Source: a virus
DNA length: 28,579 nt
IMG/VR virus record: IMGVR_UViG_3300032431_000032
Coordinates: 1 to 28,579 of that record
Direction: 5' to 3' (one strand)
Positions within the stretch are counted from its first letter, which is position 1. The number at the start of each line of letters is the position of its first letter. Made by a program: the position numbers and the translations under genes. Below the pieces are notes generated by a model. That model did not search any database and was not told the DNA's origin. It was given only the letters and a program-made list of their open reading frames with translations. Below, piece after piece: positions 14,689-20,933 of this stretch.

Positions 14689-14885
14689 GCGTCGACCGGT
14701 GCCAGACGCAGGTCGCTGATCGGGATCTGCTGGCCGCAGGTGCCGCACACCGCGATCGTGCCGTGTTGCGGTGTCGTGCCGTCGAGCAGGATCACGTTTG
14801 ATGCTCGGACTGGGTGGCCTCGTTGGATCGGGCCGCGATGGCGCATCGCCACGTGCATGTCCCGGTGCCACAGGTCGACGATCAT
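14685..14885 (-). CDS. Small zinc-ribbon protein
   Basis: A 66-residue protein starting MIVDLWHRDMHVAMRHRGPI. The C-terminal half has one CxxC (VCGTCGQQIPISDLRL), with histidines in the N-terminal half (H7, H10, H15) that might complete a zinc site. The start at 14885 overlaps the previous stop as ATGA. I recognise no family, and the role may be DNA or protein binding. Confidence 0.55.
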   Translation of the reverse strand: MIVDLWHRDMHVAMRHRGPIQRGHPVRASNVILLDGTTPQHGTIAVCGTCGQQIPISDLRLAPVDA

Positions 14886-15067
14886 CGCCGCGCCCGAGAC
14901 CGTCGCCACTGCACGCCGAGCACACGCTCACCCCGAAGCCGAAGGTACGCACCACGCGACAGATCCGACCGCCATAGTCGCGCTCGGTCCCGCTTGCTTG
15001 TGTGGCCTGCGTAGGCACGCAACCACCACCCGCAGCGTTCGAGCACGATCTCTCCCTCTGCGCTCAT
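14882..15067 (-). CDS. Small basic protein
   Basis: A 61-residue arginine-rich protein (MSAEGEIVLERCGWWLRAYA, then LRLRGERVLGVQWRRSRARR). Its high positive charge suggests contact with nucleic acid. The start at 15067 overlaps the stop of the 27-residue gene upstream as ATGA. I see no family motif. Confidence 0.5.
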   Translation of the reverse strand: MSAEGEIVLERCGWWLRAYAGHTSKRDRARLWRSDLSRGAYLRLRGERVLGVQWRRSRARR

Positions 15068-15147
15068 CGTCGAGTCAGCTTGCCGTCGAGCCACACGATC
15101 GCTGCAACCAGCACCACCAGCGCGACGATCGCCTGCAGATCACTCAC
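15064..15147 (-). CDS. Micro membrane protein (27 residues)
   Basis: A GTG-started frame of 27 residues, SDLQAIVALVVLVAAIVWLD followed by GKLTRR: a single perfect membrane helix with a short acidic N-terminus and a basic end. The GTG at 15147 overlaps the stop of the ribbon-helix-helix gene, and its TGA overlaps the next ATG as ATGA. The exact coupling at both ends makes it credible despite its length. The function is unknown. Confidence 0.55.
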   Translation of the reverse strand: MSDLQAIVALVVLVAAIVWLDGKLTRR

Positions 15148-15358
15148 GTTTCGCTCCCTGCTTGGTTTGACGAGTCCAGACGATCTCCTCGACCGGGAGC
15201 AGGTCGCGGAGGAACTGCTCGACAGCCCGATTCACGAGGAAGTTGACAGACAGGTCTCGCTCGTCGGCGGCGGCGTGGAGTCGAGCGAGGGTGTCGGCTT
15301 GGAATCGAACCCCCGTAGCGGTCCGATTCCTGTTCGCCGGGTTTCCTGGTCGGCTCAT
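15140..15358 (-). CDS. Ribbon-helix-helix DNA-binding protein
   Basis: A 72-residue protein with an Arc/CopG-type fold: strand TGVRFQADTLARLHAAADER, then helix-turn LSVNFLVNRAVEQFLRDLLP. Such proteins dimerise and bind operators through the paired strand. The N-terminal MSRPGNPANRNRTA is basic and unstructured. It is the clearest small transcription-regulator candidate in the window and so the best candidate to bind the GAACA-N8-TGTTC dyads, although that link is only inference. The start at 15358 overlaps the preceding zinc-ribbon gene as ATGA. Confidence 0.75.
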   Translation of the reverse strand: MSRPGNPANRNRTATGVRFQADTLARLHAAADERDLSVNFLVNRAVEQFLRDLLPVEEIVWTRQTKQGAKRE

Positions 15359-15612
15359 CGCTTCCTCCTGTGCTCGCCAGCGTTCGGACACGTGACGAAG
15401 TGTGACAGGTACCGGTACTCGGTGAGCGTGGCTGTCGGGTTCGCCGCGACGACCGGCACCGGCATCGCAGGTGGCCCGCCACGCCACTCCACGACCCCGA
15501 GGTTGCCGTTCGGGTTCGCCTCGGCGTCGAGCGGCACCCGTCTGCCTGTCGTCGCTGAGACCGCCCATCTGATCTTGGCCCCGCACGACTTGCAGACACC
15601 GTCAGACCTCAT
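15355..15612 (-). CDS. Zinc-ribbon protein
   Basis: An 85-residue protein starting MRSDGVCKSCGAKIRWAVSA with a CxxC knuckle, then TGRRVPLDAEANPNGNLGVV, and a second set of ligands near the end (SHFVTCPNAGEHRRKR: H, C, H). This layout, with a CxxC, a P-L-(D/N)-x-E-P stretch and a late H/C pair, is common in small actinophage proteins. It overlaps the gene upstream by 11 bases. The function is unknown. Confidence 0.65.
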   Translation of the reverse strand: MRSDGVCKSCGAKIRWAVSATTGRRVPLDAEANPNGNLGVVEWRGGPPAMPVPVVAANPTATLTEYRYLSHFVTCPNAGEHRRKR

Positions 15613-15790
15613 CGGGCCACTCCTTGCGCATCGCACGGAACTGGAACGAGGCACCGCTGAGGTCGCGAACCCGGTAGGCCTCGATCGCATGACACAACGC
15701 GTTGAAGCGTCGTTCCGCCTTGCGTCGCCGCCAGCAGCGGAACGCGAACAGCGGGTGTCTCAGCGAGTAGCGCCACAGCGGCCAGTTCAC
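15602..15790 (-). CDS. Small basic hypothetical protein
   Basis: A 62-residue protein, MNWPLWRYSLRHPLFAFRCW followed by RRRKAERRFNALCHAIEAYR. The N-terminus is aromatic and basic and may lie on a membrane; the rest is one or two helices ending KEWPDEV. The start overlaps the preceding stop as ATGA. I recognise no family. Confidence 0.5.
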   Translation of the reverse strand: MNWPLWRYSLRHPLFAFRCWRRRKAERRFNALCHAIEAYRVRDLSGASFQFRAMRKEWPDEV

Positions 15791-16020
15791 TGCACGACCC
15801 CGATGATGTCGGCGACAGCGACCGGGCGGATCGTGTCACGGTGCTCGTCCGGGAATCGCACCCCGCACATCGTCGGGTCGCCGTGACGACACCTGACCGT
15901 CTTGTGCGGGTTCGGGTTTGCTGGCGGTGCGTACACGATCACTCCGGTGCGCCCGTCGAGCAGCGTCACCGTTGCTCGCGCCTTCGCAGCAGCGACGAGC
16001 GCCTTGTTGGCTGCGCTCAT
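15787..16020 (-). CDS. Small hypothetical protein
   Basis: A 77-residue protein: helix MSAANKALVAAAKARATVTL, then a beta-rich part (TGVIVYAPPANPNPHKTVRC) with C and H residues (CRHGDPTMCGVRF) that may bind zinc, and an end ADIIGVVQ. The Met at 16020 overlaps the preceding stop as ATGA. The frame open to 16431 is a shadow of the gene at 16017. The function is unknown. Confidence 0.55.
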   Translation of the reverse strand: MSAANKALVAAAKARATVTLLDGRTGVIVYAPPANPNPHKTVRCRHGDPTMCGVRFPDEHRDTIRPVAVADIIGVVQ

Positions 16021-16385
16021 GCGTGGCTTGCCAGTTCGGCGCCGAGCGCGTTCAGGAACAGAGCGAACACGGTCGCCGTCCACGTCCCCTGCGGGTCGGT
16101 GACGTAGTGGCTGAGCGCATAGTCGGGATGCATGACGTCGCGACCCGACCATGCAGCCATTGGGCCCATGCTCGAAGCGAACCGGTAGTCGTCGGTGATC
16201 TGGCTCCACATGATCGCAATCTGGTATCGGGTGCCGTCGTTGGGTTGGAGCTCCACCCACGCCCACCCCTGATCCATGATGGCCGGCCATGCCACGATCG
16301 CGGCGCGCTCGATGTGTTCCCGGTCGAGTTCGATCACTGCCGGGAAGCGGACAGGGTCGCCCCGGATGTCGTCGTTCATGCTCAT
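16017..16385 (-). CDS. Paralogue B of a two-member small protein family
   Basis: A 122-residue protein clearly related to the one at 16794-17168. Shared stretches are ELxPxDGTRY(Q/E)(I/L)AI, FxSSxGxxxxW, HPDYAxxHxV and WTATVFALFLN near the end. The N-terminal helix follows DPVRFPAVIELD in this copy and NPDQFPAVTELD in the other. Two Met codons (16385 and 16379) could start it; the first overlaps the preceding stop as ATGA. I know no function. The pair brackets the secreted-protein gene, which suggests local duplication and insertion. Confidence 0.65.
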   Translation of the reverse strand: MSMNDDIRGDPVRFPAVIELDREHIERAAIVAWPAIMDQGWAWVELQPNDGTRYQIAIMWSQITDDYRFASSMGPMAAWSGRDVMHPDYALSHYVTDPQGTWTATVFALFLNALGAELASHA

Positions 16386-16768
16386 GACCGAGGCTCCGCC
16401 TGGCGAACCGTTTCCGGTGCCCGCACTGCAACTGGTGCCGGAGCGTGCTCGACCGTGGTGATGGCCGGCGCGACCGCTTCGACGACGAGCGGGGCGACGT
16501 AGTCCTTCGACACGTGAATCACCAGCGGCTCGCCGTTGAACGTCCAGTCAGCGTCAGGGACCCAACCGGTCGGCATGCACACCTCTTGCGGTGCGCCCTG
16601 GTACCAGCCGGTGTAGCAGTTCGTCTGGTCGGGGATCGGTGGCGGGCACACCTCGATCGGCGCTCCCTGGTACCAGCCCGTGTAGCACTCGGCCTCGGCC
16701 GACGCTCCGGTGCTGTAGGTGATCGTTGCGGTCGCTGCGATCAGTGCAGCGGTCAATGTCTTGTTCAT
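16382..16768 (-). CDS. Secreted protein with duplicated CYTGWYQGAP motif
   Basis: A 128-residue protein starting MNKTLTAALIAATATITYST with a signal peptide: charged start, hydrophobic core, and a likely cut after GASA at residue 24. The mature part has two copies of CYTGWYQGAPxEVC (28-41 and 51-64), each able to form a disulfide, then a valine- and proline-rich C-terminus. The start follows AAGGAGCACACC. Exported proteins are rare among phage early genes. Possible roles are a cell-surface factor or exclusion protein, but neither is shown. The end overlaps paralogue B by 4 bases. Confidence 0.7.
   Translation of the reverse strand: MNKTLTAALIAATATITYSTGASAEAECYTGWYQGAPIEVCPPPIPDQTNCYTGWYQGAPQEVCMPTGWVPDADWTFNGEPLVIHVSKDYVAPLVVEAVAPAITTVEHAPAPVAVRAPETVRQAEPRS
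16590..16687. repeat. Duplicated segment encoding CYTGWYQGAP
   Basis: Two near-identical segments (about 16590-16618 and 16659-16687) share CTGGTACCAGCC and GTGTAGCA, with few differences over about 29 bases. They encode the two copies of the disulfide motif in the secreted protein. The close DNA match suggests a fairly recent duplication or ongoing gene conversion. Confidence 0.8.
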
Positions 16769-16793
16769 GGTGTGCTCCTTGTTGGTTGGGTGT

Positions 16794-17168
16794 TCATGAG
16801 GTTTCGATGATCTCGGCGACGGTGTTGAGGAACAGAGCGAACACAGTGGCGGTCCACGGGTTGCCGTTGCTGACGAAGTGCTCTTTCGCGTAGTCCGGGT
16901 GGACGCTCGGCTCACCCATCCACGGGTACAGCGCACCGAACGACGAACCGAACCGGAACGGGGCACCGACAGCGAAGTCGAGCACCGTGACGATCGCGAG
17001 TTCGTACCGGGTGCCGTCGTCGGGTTCGAGCACCACGAACGCCCACCCTCGTTCCCTGAGCATGCCTGCTGCTCGAACAGCCGCTGCGTCGATCGCTCCG
17101 GCGTCGAGTTCGGTGACCGCAGGGAACTGGTCCGGGTTGTTCCAGATGTCTTGGCTCATCGTGCTCAT
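16794..17168 (-). CDS. Paralogue A of a two-member small protein family
   Basis: A 124-residue protein starting MSTMSQDIWNNPDQFPAVTE. It shares with the gene at 16017 the stretches DGTRYELAI, FRFGSSFGALYPW, SVHPDYAKEHFVS and NPWTATVFALFLN. The predicted fold is mixed alpha/beta. The Met at 17168 overlaps the preceding stop as ATGA; a second Met 3 codons later is an alternative. A 25-base gap then leads to the secreted-protein gene. The function is unknown. Confidence 0.65.
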   Translation of the reverse strand: MSTMSQDIWNNPDQFPAVTELDAGAIDAAAVRAAGMLRERGWAFVVLEPDDGTRYELAIVTVLDFAVGAPFRFGSSFGALYPWMGEPSVHPDYAKEHFVSNGNPWTATVFALFLNTVAEIIETS

Positions 17169-17560
17169 CGCTGCACCCACGACGGCGGGCAGACCCATTC
17201 CGTCACGTCCTCTTCGACTTCGACGGTCACGTATGCCGGTGCGACATAGTCGGGGTCGGCCGGGACCTGCTTGGTGACGATGCGAGTACCGACGACCTTC
17301 TGCTCGCAGATGTCGGAATGCTTGATCGTGCTCTCGACGGTGATTGGGCCGAACGCCTTGGTGGCGTTCAGGAAGTTGCCGCTCGTGCCCTTGGTGAACG
17401 TTCCCAGCAGTGCGTTGTTGGTCTTGAAATCGGCTTCGTTGAACGCCCAGAGGTACAGCGTCGGCGGGCCGAGCGCTGCGCCGAGTTCGGGGTTGAGATC
17501 GAGGAAGTCGGCGAGCTGTCGTAGCCCGTCAACGAGGTTGGTGTGATGTTCGGTGTTCAT
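17165..17560 (-). CDS. Conserved phage protein with start-associated leader
   Basis: A 131-residue protein starting MNTEHHTNLVDGLRQLADFL. The N-terminus is helical. Residues about 60-131 are beta-rich, with FGPITVESTIKHSDICEQKV and a closing EVEEDVTEWVCPP. This C-terminal pattern (VTVE...C..KVVGT....VEW.C.P) is familiar from actinophage proteins of unknown function. The leader is AAGGAGCATCCACTC, one mismatch from the copies at 12547, 18652 and 26384. Only 28 bases separate it from the gene upstream, so it has no obvious promoter of its own. Confidence 0.65.
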   Translation of the reverse strand: MNTEHHTNLVDGLRQLADFLDLNPELGAALGPPTLYLWAFNEADFKTNNALLGTFTKGTSGNFLNATKAFGPITVESTIKHSDICEQKVVGTRIVTKQVPADPDYVAPAYVTVEVEEDVTEWVCPPSWVQR

Positions 17561-17575
17561 GAGTGGATGCTCCTT
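17561..17575 (-). promoter_or_regulatory. Start-associated leader sequence, copy 2
   Basis: On the minus strand this reads AAGGAGCATCCACTC before the ATG at 17560. It differs from the consensus at one base. No dyad or promoter-like pair lies upstream, so the leader can occur without them. Confidence 0.8.
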
Positions 17576-17588
17576 GTGTTGGTGGTTG

Positions 17589-17873
17589 TCATCGCAGCCA
17601 CGGTCGTGGCATGTCGAGTTCGTCGAGAAACAGCATGCGGTCCCCGGTCGCAGCGAACCGGGCCGGCTCCGGGCGAGGCTCCCAGATCGCCACACCAGCG
17701 CGTGCAGCAGCGAACGCCTTGCGGATCGAGAACAGGTTCCCGGCGACGTCGATGTGGGCACGCCGATCCTCCGGTGACATCTCGGTGTGGATCTGGTGCG
17801 GTTCGATGCCGCACGTCGTGCAGGCCACCTCGTCGCCCGGGTACTCGCGCCACGAATGCACGTGAGCGTTCAT
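17589..17873 (-). CDS. Small zinc-knuckle protein
   Basis: A 94-residue protein starting MNAHVHSWREYPGDEVACTT with HxH and CTTCGIEPHQIH near the N-terminus, a possible zinc site. A helical domain follows (MSPEDRRAHIDVAGNLFSIR), then LFLDELDMPRPWLR. The start overlaps the preceding stop as ATGA. I recognise no family. Confidence 0.6.
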   Translation of the reverse strand: MNAHVHSWREYPGDEVACTTCGIEPHQIHTEMSPEDRRAHIDVAGNLFSIRKAFAAARAGVAIWEPRPEPARFAATGDRMLFLDELDMPRPWLR

Positions 17874-18289
17874 CGAAGATCACCGTTGATGCGGGCGGAG
17901 CGGATGCACTTCTCGCAGAGCGCAACGAGGTCGCCGTTGTTCCACCGGATGCGCCGCCCTGGTCGTGCTGGCTCGCTGCCGCAGCCGTCGCACGACTTGA
18001 CGTCGTCTTGAGGAACGAGCGCAGTCAGACGTTGGATCTCGGCGACAAGTTTGGTGTCTCGTTCCTGTCGGTACCCCAACGTCTCGGCTGCCTGTCGTGC
18101 GGCCGCATTGCGATTCCATGCGATGGTTTCTCGTAGCTGCTCGACAAGGGCAGCGCCGGCGGCGAGTTCTTCGCCGAGAGCGTCGATGTGATCGAGGATG
18201 ATCGTGGCGCGATCGCAACCCCACGAAATGGGCTGGCCCTTGGCAGTCACTTGCCGCCAGTGATCGATGAGGCCGGCAGCGTCACTCAT
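17870..18289 (-). CDS. Coiled-coil protein with C-terminal zinc ribbon
   Basis: A 139-residue protein. Residues about 25-95 are a long helical region (IILDHIDALGEELAAGAALV, then QAAETLGYRQERDTKLVAEI). The C-terminus carries two CxxC pairs (SCDGCGSEP and ALCEKCIRS), the layout of a treble-clef or zinc ribbon. The helical part could make it a dimer. It may be a transcription or DNA-binding accessory protein. The start overlaps the preceding stop as ATGA. Confidence 0.6.
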   Translation of the reverse strand: MSDAAGLIDHWRQVTAKGQPISWGCDRATIILDHIDALGEELAAGAALVEQLRETIAWNRNAAARQAAETLGYRQERDTKLVAEIQRLTALVPQDDVKSCDGCGSEPARPGRRIRWNNGDLVALCEKCIRSARINGDLR

Positions 18290-18651
18290 GCCGGATCACC
18301 GACGTCGAGCGTCCTGACGACGGTGAGCACTGCGCCACCACCGTTGCGGTTGTGTGCCCACGTCACGATGCGGCCCTGAGCGTCGGCGTAGGACTGGATG
18401 CGTCGGATGTCGTCGTAGGTCGCGATGCCGTTGACCTCGAACCGGTGGACGGCGTGATTGCCGAGACGTTCAGCGAGGGTTAGGTCGCACATCTGTGCGT
18501 GGATGCTGTCGGATGCCATGGTGGATGCTCCTTCGGCGATGTCGGCGTCGGCAATCTCGTGTGCGCTGGCGGTGGCGTAGTAGTTGGCGATCACGAACTC
18601 GTCGCTGTCTCTGTGGGTGGTGTCTTCGTCGTAGCCGTCGGTCGTTCCCAT
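18286..18651 (-). CDS. Promoter-proximal gene with an internal start-associated sequence
   Basis: A 121-residue frame of unknown function, starting MGTTDGYDEDTTHRDSDEFV with an acidic N-terminus. The ATG at 18651 carries the full shared leader AAGGAGCATCCACCC and lies below a promoter-like site with a dyad. Unusually, a second copy of the leader (AAGGAGCATCCACC) lies in frame inside the gene, directly before an internal ATG at 18519. A 77-residue short form (MASDSIHAQMCDLTLAERLG...) could therefore be made as well. The C-terminal half has a beta-strand pattern (IVTWAHNRNGGGAVLTVVRT). The gene may be a fusion of two small genes or a deliberate two-product gene. Confidence 0.65.
   Translation of the reverse strand: MGTTDGYDEDTTHRDSDEFVIANYYATASAHEIADADIAEGASTMASDSIHAQMCDLTLAERLGNHAVHRFEVNGIATYDDIRRIQSYADAQGRIVTWAHNRNGGGAVLTVVRTLDVGDPA
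18520..18533 (-). promoter_or_regulatory. Start-associated sequence inside a coding region, copy 3
   Basis: AAGGAGCATCCACC on the minus strand lies immediately before an in-frame ATG at 18519, within the gene at 18286-18651. It is an exact 14-base match to the external leaders and encodes part of EGAST in the long form. It predicts internal translation initiation. Confidence 0.75.
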
Positions 18652-18666
18652 GGGTGGATGCTCCTT
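18652..18666 (-). promoter_or_regulatory. Start-associated leader sequence, copy 4
   Basis: AAGGAGCATCCACCC on the minus strand before the ATG at 18651, identical to the copies at 12547 and 26384. Confidence 0.85.
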
Positions 18667-18683
18667 CGTGGTGGGTGGATGAC

Positions 18684-18714
18684 TAACAGTAGCAGGTGTT
18701 TACGTTGGTGTCGA
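18684..18714 (-). promoter_or_regulatory. Promoter-like site with operator-like dyad (gene at 18286)
   Basis: On the minus strand a -35-like TCGACA (18714-18709) is followed after 17 bases by TACTGT (18691-18686) as -10. The overlapping dyad is AACA-N8-TGTT (18685-18688 and 18697-18700), shorter-armed than the other two. It shares the exact 16 bases AACAGTAGCAGGTGTT with the site at 12589-12604. Confidence 0.6.
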
Positions 18715-18906
18715 GAGTCGACGCCGTTTGTGTGAGGTGTGCATGTTCGCCATCCCACACACCCGGTTGATCGTCGGCCACGAACACCCCGCGGCACGCA
18801 GCTTCCCGATCAGGTCGTCCTGCTCGGTGAGCAGCGCCGCGCGTTCGGTGTCGCCCTGTCGTAGGTGGCCGGTCACGACCGCCAGAGCTTCGAGCATCTC
18901 ATCCAT
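18700..18906 (-). CDS. Small helical protein with possible helix-turn-helix
   Basis: A 68-residue protein: helix MDEMLEALAVVTGHLRQGDT, then TEQDDLIGKLRAAGCSWPTI, then NRVCGMANMHTSHKRRRLST. The central pattern (x-L-x-x-AG-x-(S/T)-x-x-x-I-x-x-x-x-G) resembles the helix-turn-helix of small DNA-binding proteins, and the C-terminus is basic. The ATG shares one base with the preceding stop (TGATG). It ends just before the promoter region at 18684-18714, with its stop overlapping the dyad, so it could be regulated with or by that site. Confidence 0.6.
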   Translation of the reverse strand: MDEMLEALAVVTGHLRQGDTERAALLTEQDDLIGKLRAAGCSWPTINRVCGMANMHTSHKRRRLSTPT

Positions 18907-19412
18907 CAGAACACCTCATTGTTGATTGTCGGGATAGGTCTCGCCGTGGTGCTCTCGGCAACGAATCGTTGCGGGCAGCGCTCACGGTTGTATTCGGCTT
19001 CGAACGTCTTACGGTCCGGGTAGTCAAGGATCTTGTGCAGGGCGACACCGTCACGGAACCGGCGCAGCAGAGCGGGATTGGCGTACACCAGACGCAACGC
19101 CGGACAGCACACCGCGCACGGTTCCCCGTCGACCCAGCCCCACCCGTCGCACCGTTCCTCGAGCGCTTGTGCTTCGCGTGTCGCGTTCAAGGCGACGGCC
19201 TGCTCGTGGTGGTAGGCGTCGACGATGACACCGAGCGGTACCCGACCCTGCGACGTCCAGGTGCGAGCAATCTTGCGCGTCGCGAGCTCCAACGCTGCAG
19301 GGTCGTCGAGCTTCTCGAACTCGTACACGAGCATTTCGGTGGCGTCGTCGTTCCAGCCCGATGTCATCGACGTCAGGTATGCCACGCACGCCGCAGCCTC
19401 TTCGACCCTCAC
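18906..19412 (-). CDS. Conserved phage protein with cysteine-rich zinc-binding part
   Basis: A 168-residue protein started by a GTG at 19412 that overlaps the preceding stop as GTGA. Residues 1-75 are helical, with LTSMTSGWNDDATEMLVYEF and TRKIARTWTSQGRVPLGVIV. This pattern is familiar from actinophage proteins encoded near replication genes. Residues about 95-130 hold CDGWGWVDGEPCAVCCPALR, a cysteine cluster that looks like a zinc finger of the DnaJ kind. The exact function is unknown; position and family suggest a replication accessory role. Confidence 0.65.
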   Translation of the reverse strand: MRVEEAAACVAYLTSMTSGWNDDATEMLVYEFEKLDDPAALELATRKIARTWTSQGRVPLGVIVDAYHHEQAVALNATREAQALEERCDGWGWVDGEPCAVCCPALRLVYANPALLRRFRDGVALHKILDYPDRKTFEAEYNRERCPQRFVAESTTARPIPTINNEVF

Positions 19413-19609
19413 GGCTTGACCTCTCGTTCTCGATCGGCTTTCAATGCGTGCCTCGGACAGACCGGCAGCCACACACGCATCCGGAGTTCCCAACGCCAGA
19501 ACTCGCCCTGCTGATTGCACTGCCCCCAATCACACGACGACGATTCGATGTCTGGCGGTGGGTCGGGCCGTTCGCTCCACTTTGTCGTCACGGACGTGTT
19601 GCCGATCAT
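19409..19609 (-). CDS. Small zinc-knuckle protein
   Basis: A 66-residue protein starting MIGNTSVTTKWSERPDPPPD. It has SSSCDWGQCNQQGEFWRWEL and VWLPVCPRHALKADRE, so C, C, C and H could bind zinc. The start at 19609 overlaps the preceding stop as ATGA. The function is unknown. Confidence 0.55.
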   Translation of the reverse strand: MIGNTSVTTKWSERPDPPPDIESSSCDWGQCNQQGEFWRWELRMRVWLPVCPRHALKADREREVKP

Positions 19610-19860
19610 GTGCTCATCTTTCGGTAGACGGCGACGCTGCCTCGTGGGCGATCGAAGGCCGTGGCGTACAGGTCCGACTCGCCTCGGTTGTGTTCCCAAC
19701 TCTCGACCTCGATGTCGAGACCGAGCAAGTCGATGCGGCCCTCAGCGATCTCCACCGAAGGCGTCGGTAGGCGTGGCACGGAAAGGATCGACCGGTACTC
19801 GATCTCCAACTCCCTGACGATCTGGTCGTCGTGTCCGAGCAGGATCGCGTGGACTCTCAC
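19606..19860 (-). CDS. Small hypothetical protein
   Basis: An 84-residue, beta-rich acidic protein started by GTG at 19860 (GTGA overlap with the preceding stop). It contains RVHAILLGHDDQIVRELEIE and IDLLGLDIEVESWEHNRGES. The frame open upstream to 19998 is a shadow. I recognise no family. Confidence 0.55.
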   Translation of the reverse strand: MRVHAILLGHDDQIVRELEIEYRSILSVPRLPTPSVEIAEGRIDLLGLDIEVESWEHNRGESDLYATAFDRPRGSVAVYRKMST

Positions 19861-20150
19861 GTCCCACCCCTGCCGGTCTTGGCGTACGGGTGTGCGTTGT
19901 GACGTTCGAGCCACCGAGTGAGAGGCCAGGGCAGCGCAAGGCATTCGATCAGCCATTCGTCGTAGGTCGTCGGCAGTTCGGGAAATGCCAACTTCCACGC
20001 TCGGAACATGACCGGTGGCGGCACGTCCTCTCGCAGCAGTTCCGCCCGAGGGCCCAACACGTCGGTGAACCCGATCTCAGCCAGTGACATGTTGACCCGC
20101 TCGGCTCGGAGTCGGTGCTCGGCGTCGGACATATTCATGAGCCTGCTCAT
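19857..20150 (-). CDS. Small hypothetical protein
   Basis: A 97-residue protein starting MSRLMNMSDAEHRLRAERVN. It is mostly helical, with a proline-rich centre (REDVPPPVMFRAWKLAFPEL) and an aromatic end (LPWPLTRWLERHNAHPYAK). The start at 20150 overlaps the stop of the 38-residue membrane protein as ATGA. Met codons at residues 5 and 7 are alternatives. The function is unknown. Confidence 0.55.
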   Translation of the reverse strand: MSRLMNMSDAEHRLRAERVNMSLAEIGFTDVLGPRAELLREDVPPPVMFRAWKLAFPELPTTYDEWLIECLALPWPLTRWLERHNAHPYAKTGRGGT

Positions 20151-20263
20151 GTCCCACCCCTTCCGGTCTGGTCGTCGGAGAGCTGCGTGTACCACAGGTA
20201 CGCGAACAGCACCGCCGCGCTGCACGTTGCCATGAACCCGCCGAGAGCGACCAGCAGCATCAT
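20147..20263 (-). CDS. Tiny membrane protein (38 residues)
   Basis: MMLLVALGGFMATCSAAVLF followed by AYLWYTQLSDDQTGRGGT: one membrane helix of about 25 residues with a short polar tail. The ATG at 20263 overlaps the preceding stop as ATGA, and its own stop overlaps the next ATG the same way. There is no family. It is one of three very small membrane proteins in the accessory block. Confidence 0.6.
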   Translation of the reverse strand: MMLLVALGGFMATCSAAVLFAYLWYTQLSDDQTGRGGT

Positions 20264-20460
20264 GCGCCGGCCTCGACTGCTGCGACGATGCCAGCAGCGA
20301 ACGCCAGCAACTGCTCGCGATCACCGAACAGCACGATGCGCGCCCAGCGTCCAGCGTCGGCTCCGATGTCGACGAACGTGACACCATCGCGCTCACGCAT
20401 GATCGCCGGCACCGGCTCGTCGTCGAGGTACACCGATGTGAGCGAACCGATCCCGCTCAC
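20260..20460 (-). CDS. Small hypothetical protein
   Basis: A 66-residue protein started by GTG at 20460 (GTGA overlap). It reads as a compact beta-alpha unit: SVYLDDEPVPAIMRERDGVT, FVDIGADAGRWARIVLFGDR, then a helix EQLLAFAAGIVAAVEAGA. No family is recognised. The frame open upstream to 20685 is a shadow of the next gene. Confidence 0.55.
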   Translation of the reverse strand: MSGIGSLTSVYLDDEPVPAIMRERDGVTFVDIGADAGRWARIVLFGDREQLLAFAAGIVAAVEAGA

Positions 20461-20933
20461 GATCCGCTCCGGTCCGTGCTTGCTGGCATCAGCGCGAGCG
20501 GTTGGCCTGCGTACAACTCGTCCAGGTGAGCGACCATGCGCTCCCCGACAGTCGACCCATCGGGCAGCATGATGTGCGCAAGGAACTCGTCCTGGAACTC
20601 GGTGATCCCGGCCTCGACCGCTTCGAGCTTCGCCTTGATCACGAGAGCAAGGGCACGCCACCGTTGCCGTGTTGCCTGCTCCCATGCGGCCTCGGCCTGC
20701 TGCGGCGATCGCGCGTTCCTCCGCTCAGGTGTGTGCGTGAACTCACGAGACGTCGGGTCGGGCATGGCGAGCACGAACTTCACCCGTCGACCTTCTGCGA
20801 TGAACGCCACGGTTGCCTGCGTCTTGTTGGTCATGTAGGCGAACTCGTCGGCACCGTACCGGCGCAGCGTCGACTCGATTTCCATGCGCGACTTCTCGGC
20901 GGCGACGGACGTGTTCTCTGCGTAGCGGCTCAC
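20457..20933 (-). CDS. Conserved actinophage protein next to the replication initiator
   Basis: A 158-residue protein started by GTG at 20933. Its pattern recurs in many actinophages and prophages: an N-terminal IESTLRRYGADEFAYMTNKT, a beta strand with GRRVKFVLAMPDP, FTHTPERR, then ERWRALALVIKAKLEAVEAG-like (here RQRWRALALVIKAKLEAVEA) and FQDEFLAHIMLPDGSTVGER. The function is unknown to me, and it lies consistently near replication genes. It is coupled to the initiator gene by a GTGA overlap. Confidence 0.75.
   Translation of the reverse strand: MSRYAENTSVAAEKSRMEIESTLRRYGADEFAYMTNKTQATVAFIAEGRRVKFVLAMPDPTSREFTHTPERRNARSPQQAEAAWEQATRQRWRALALVIKAKLEAVEAGITEFQDEFLAHIMLPDGSTVGERMVAHLDELYAGQPLALMPASTDRSGS

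Noticed and set aside
15297-15330. Sequence resembling a tRNA T-arm (GGGGGTTCGATTCC on the minus strand), possible attachment site core
   Set aside because: There are no acceptor or anticodon arms around it, and it codes for the conserved strand of the ribbon-helix-helix protein. No integrase is present to support an attachment site.
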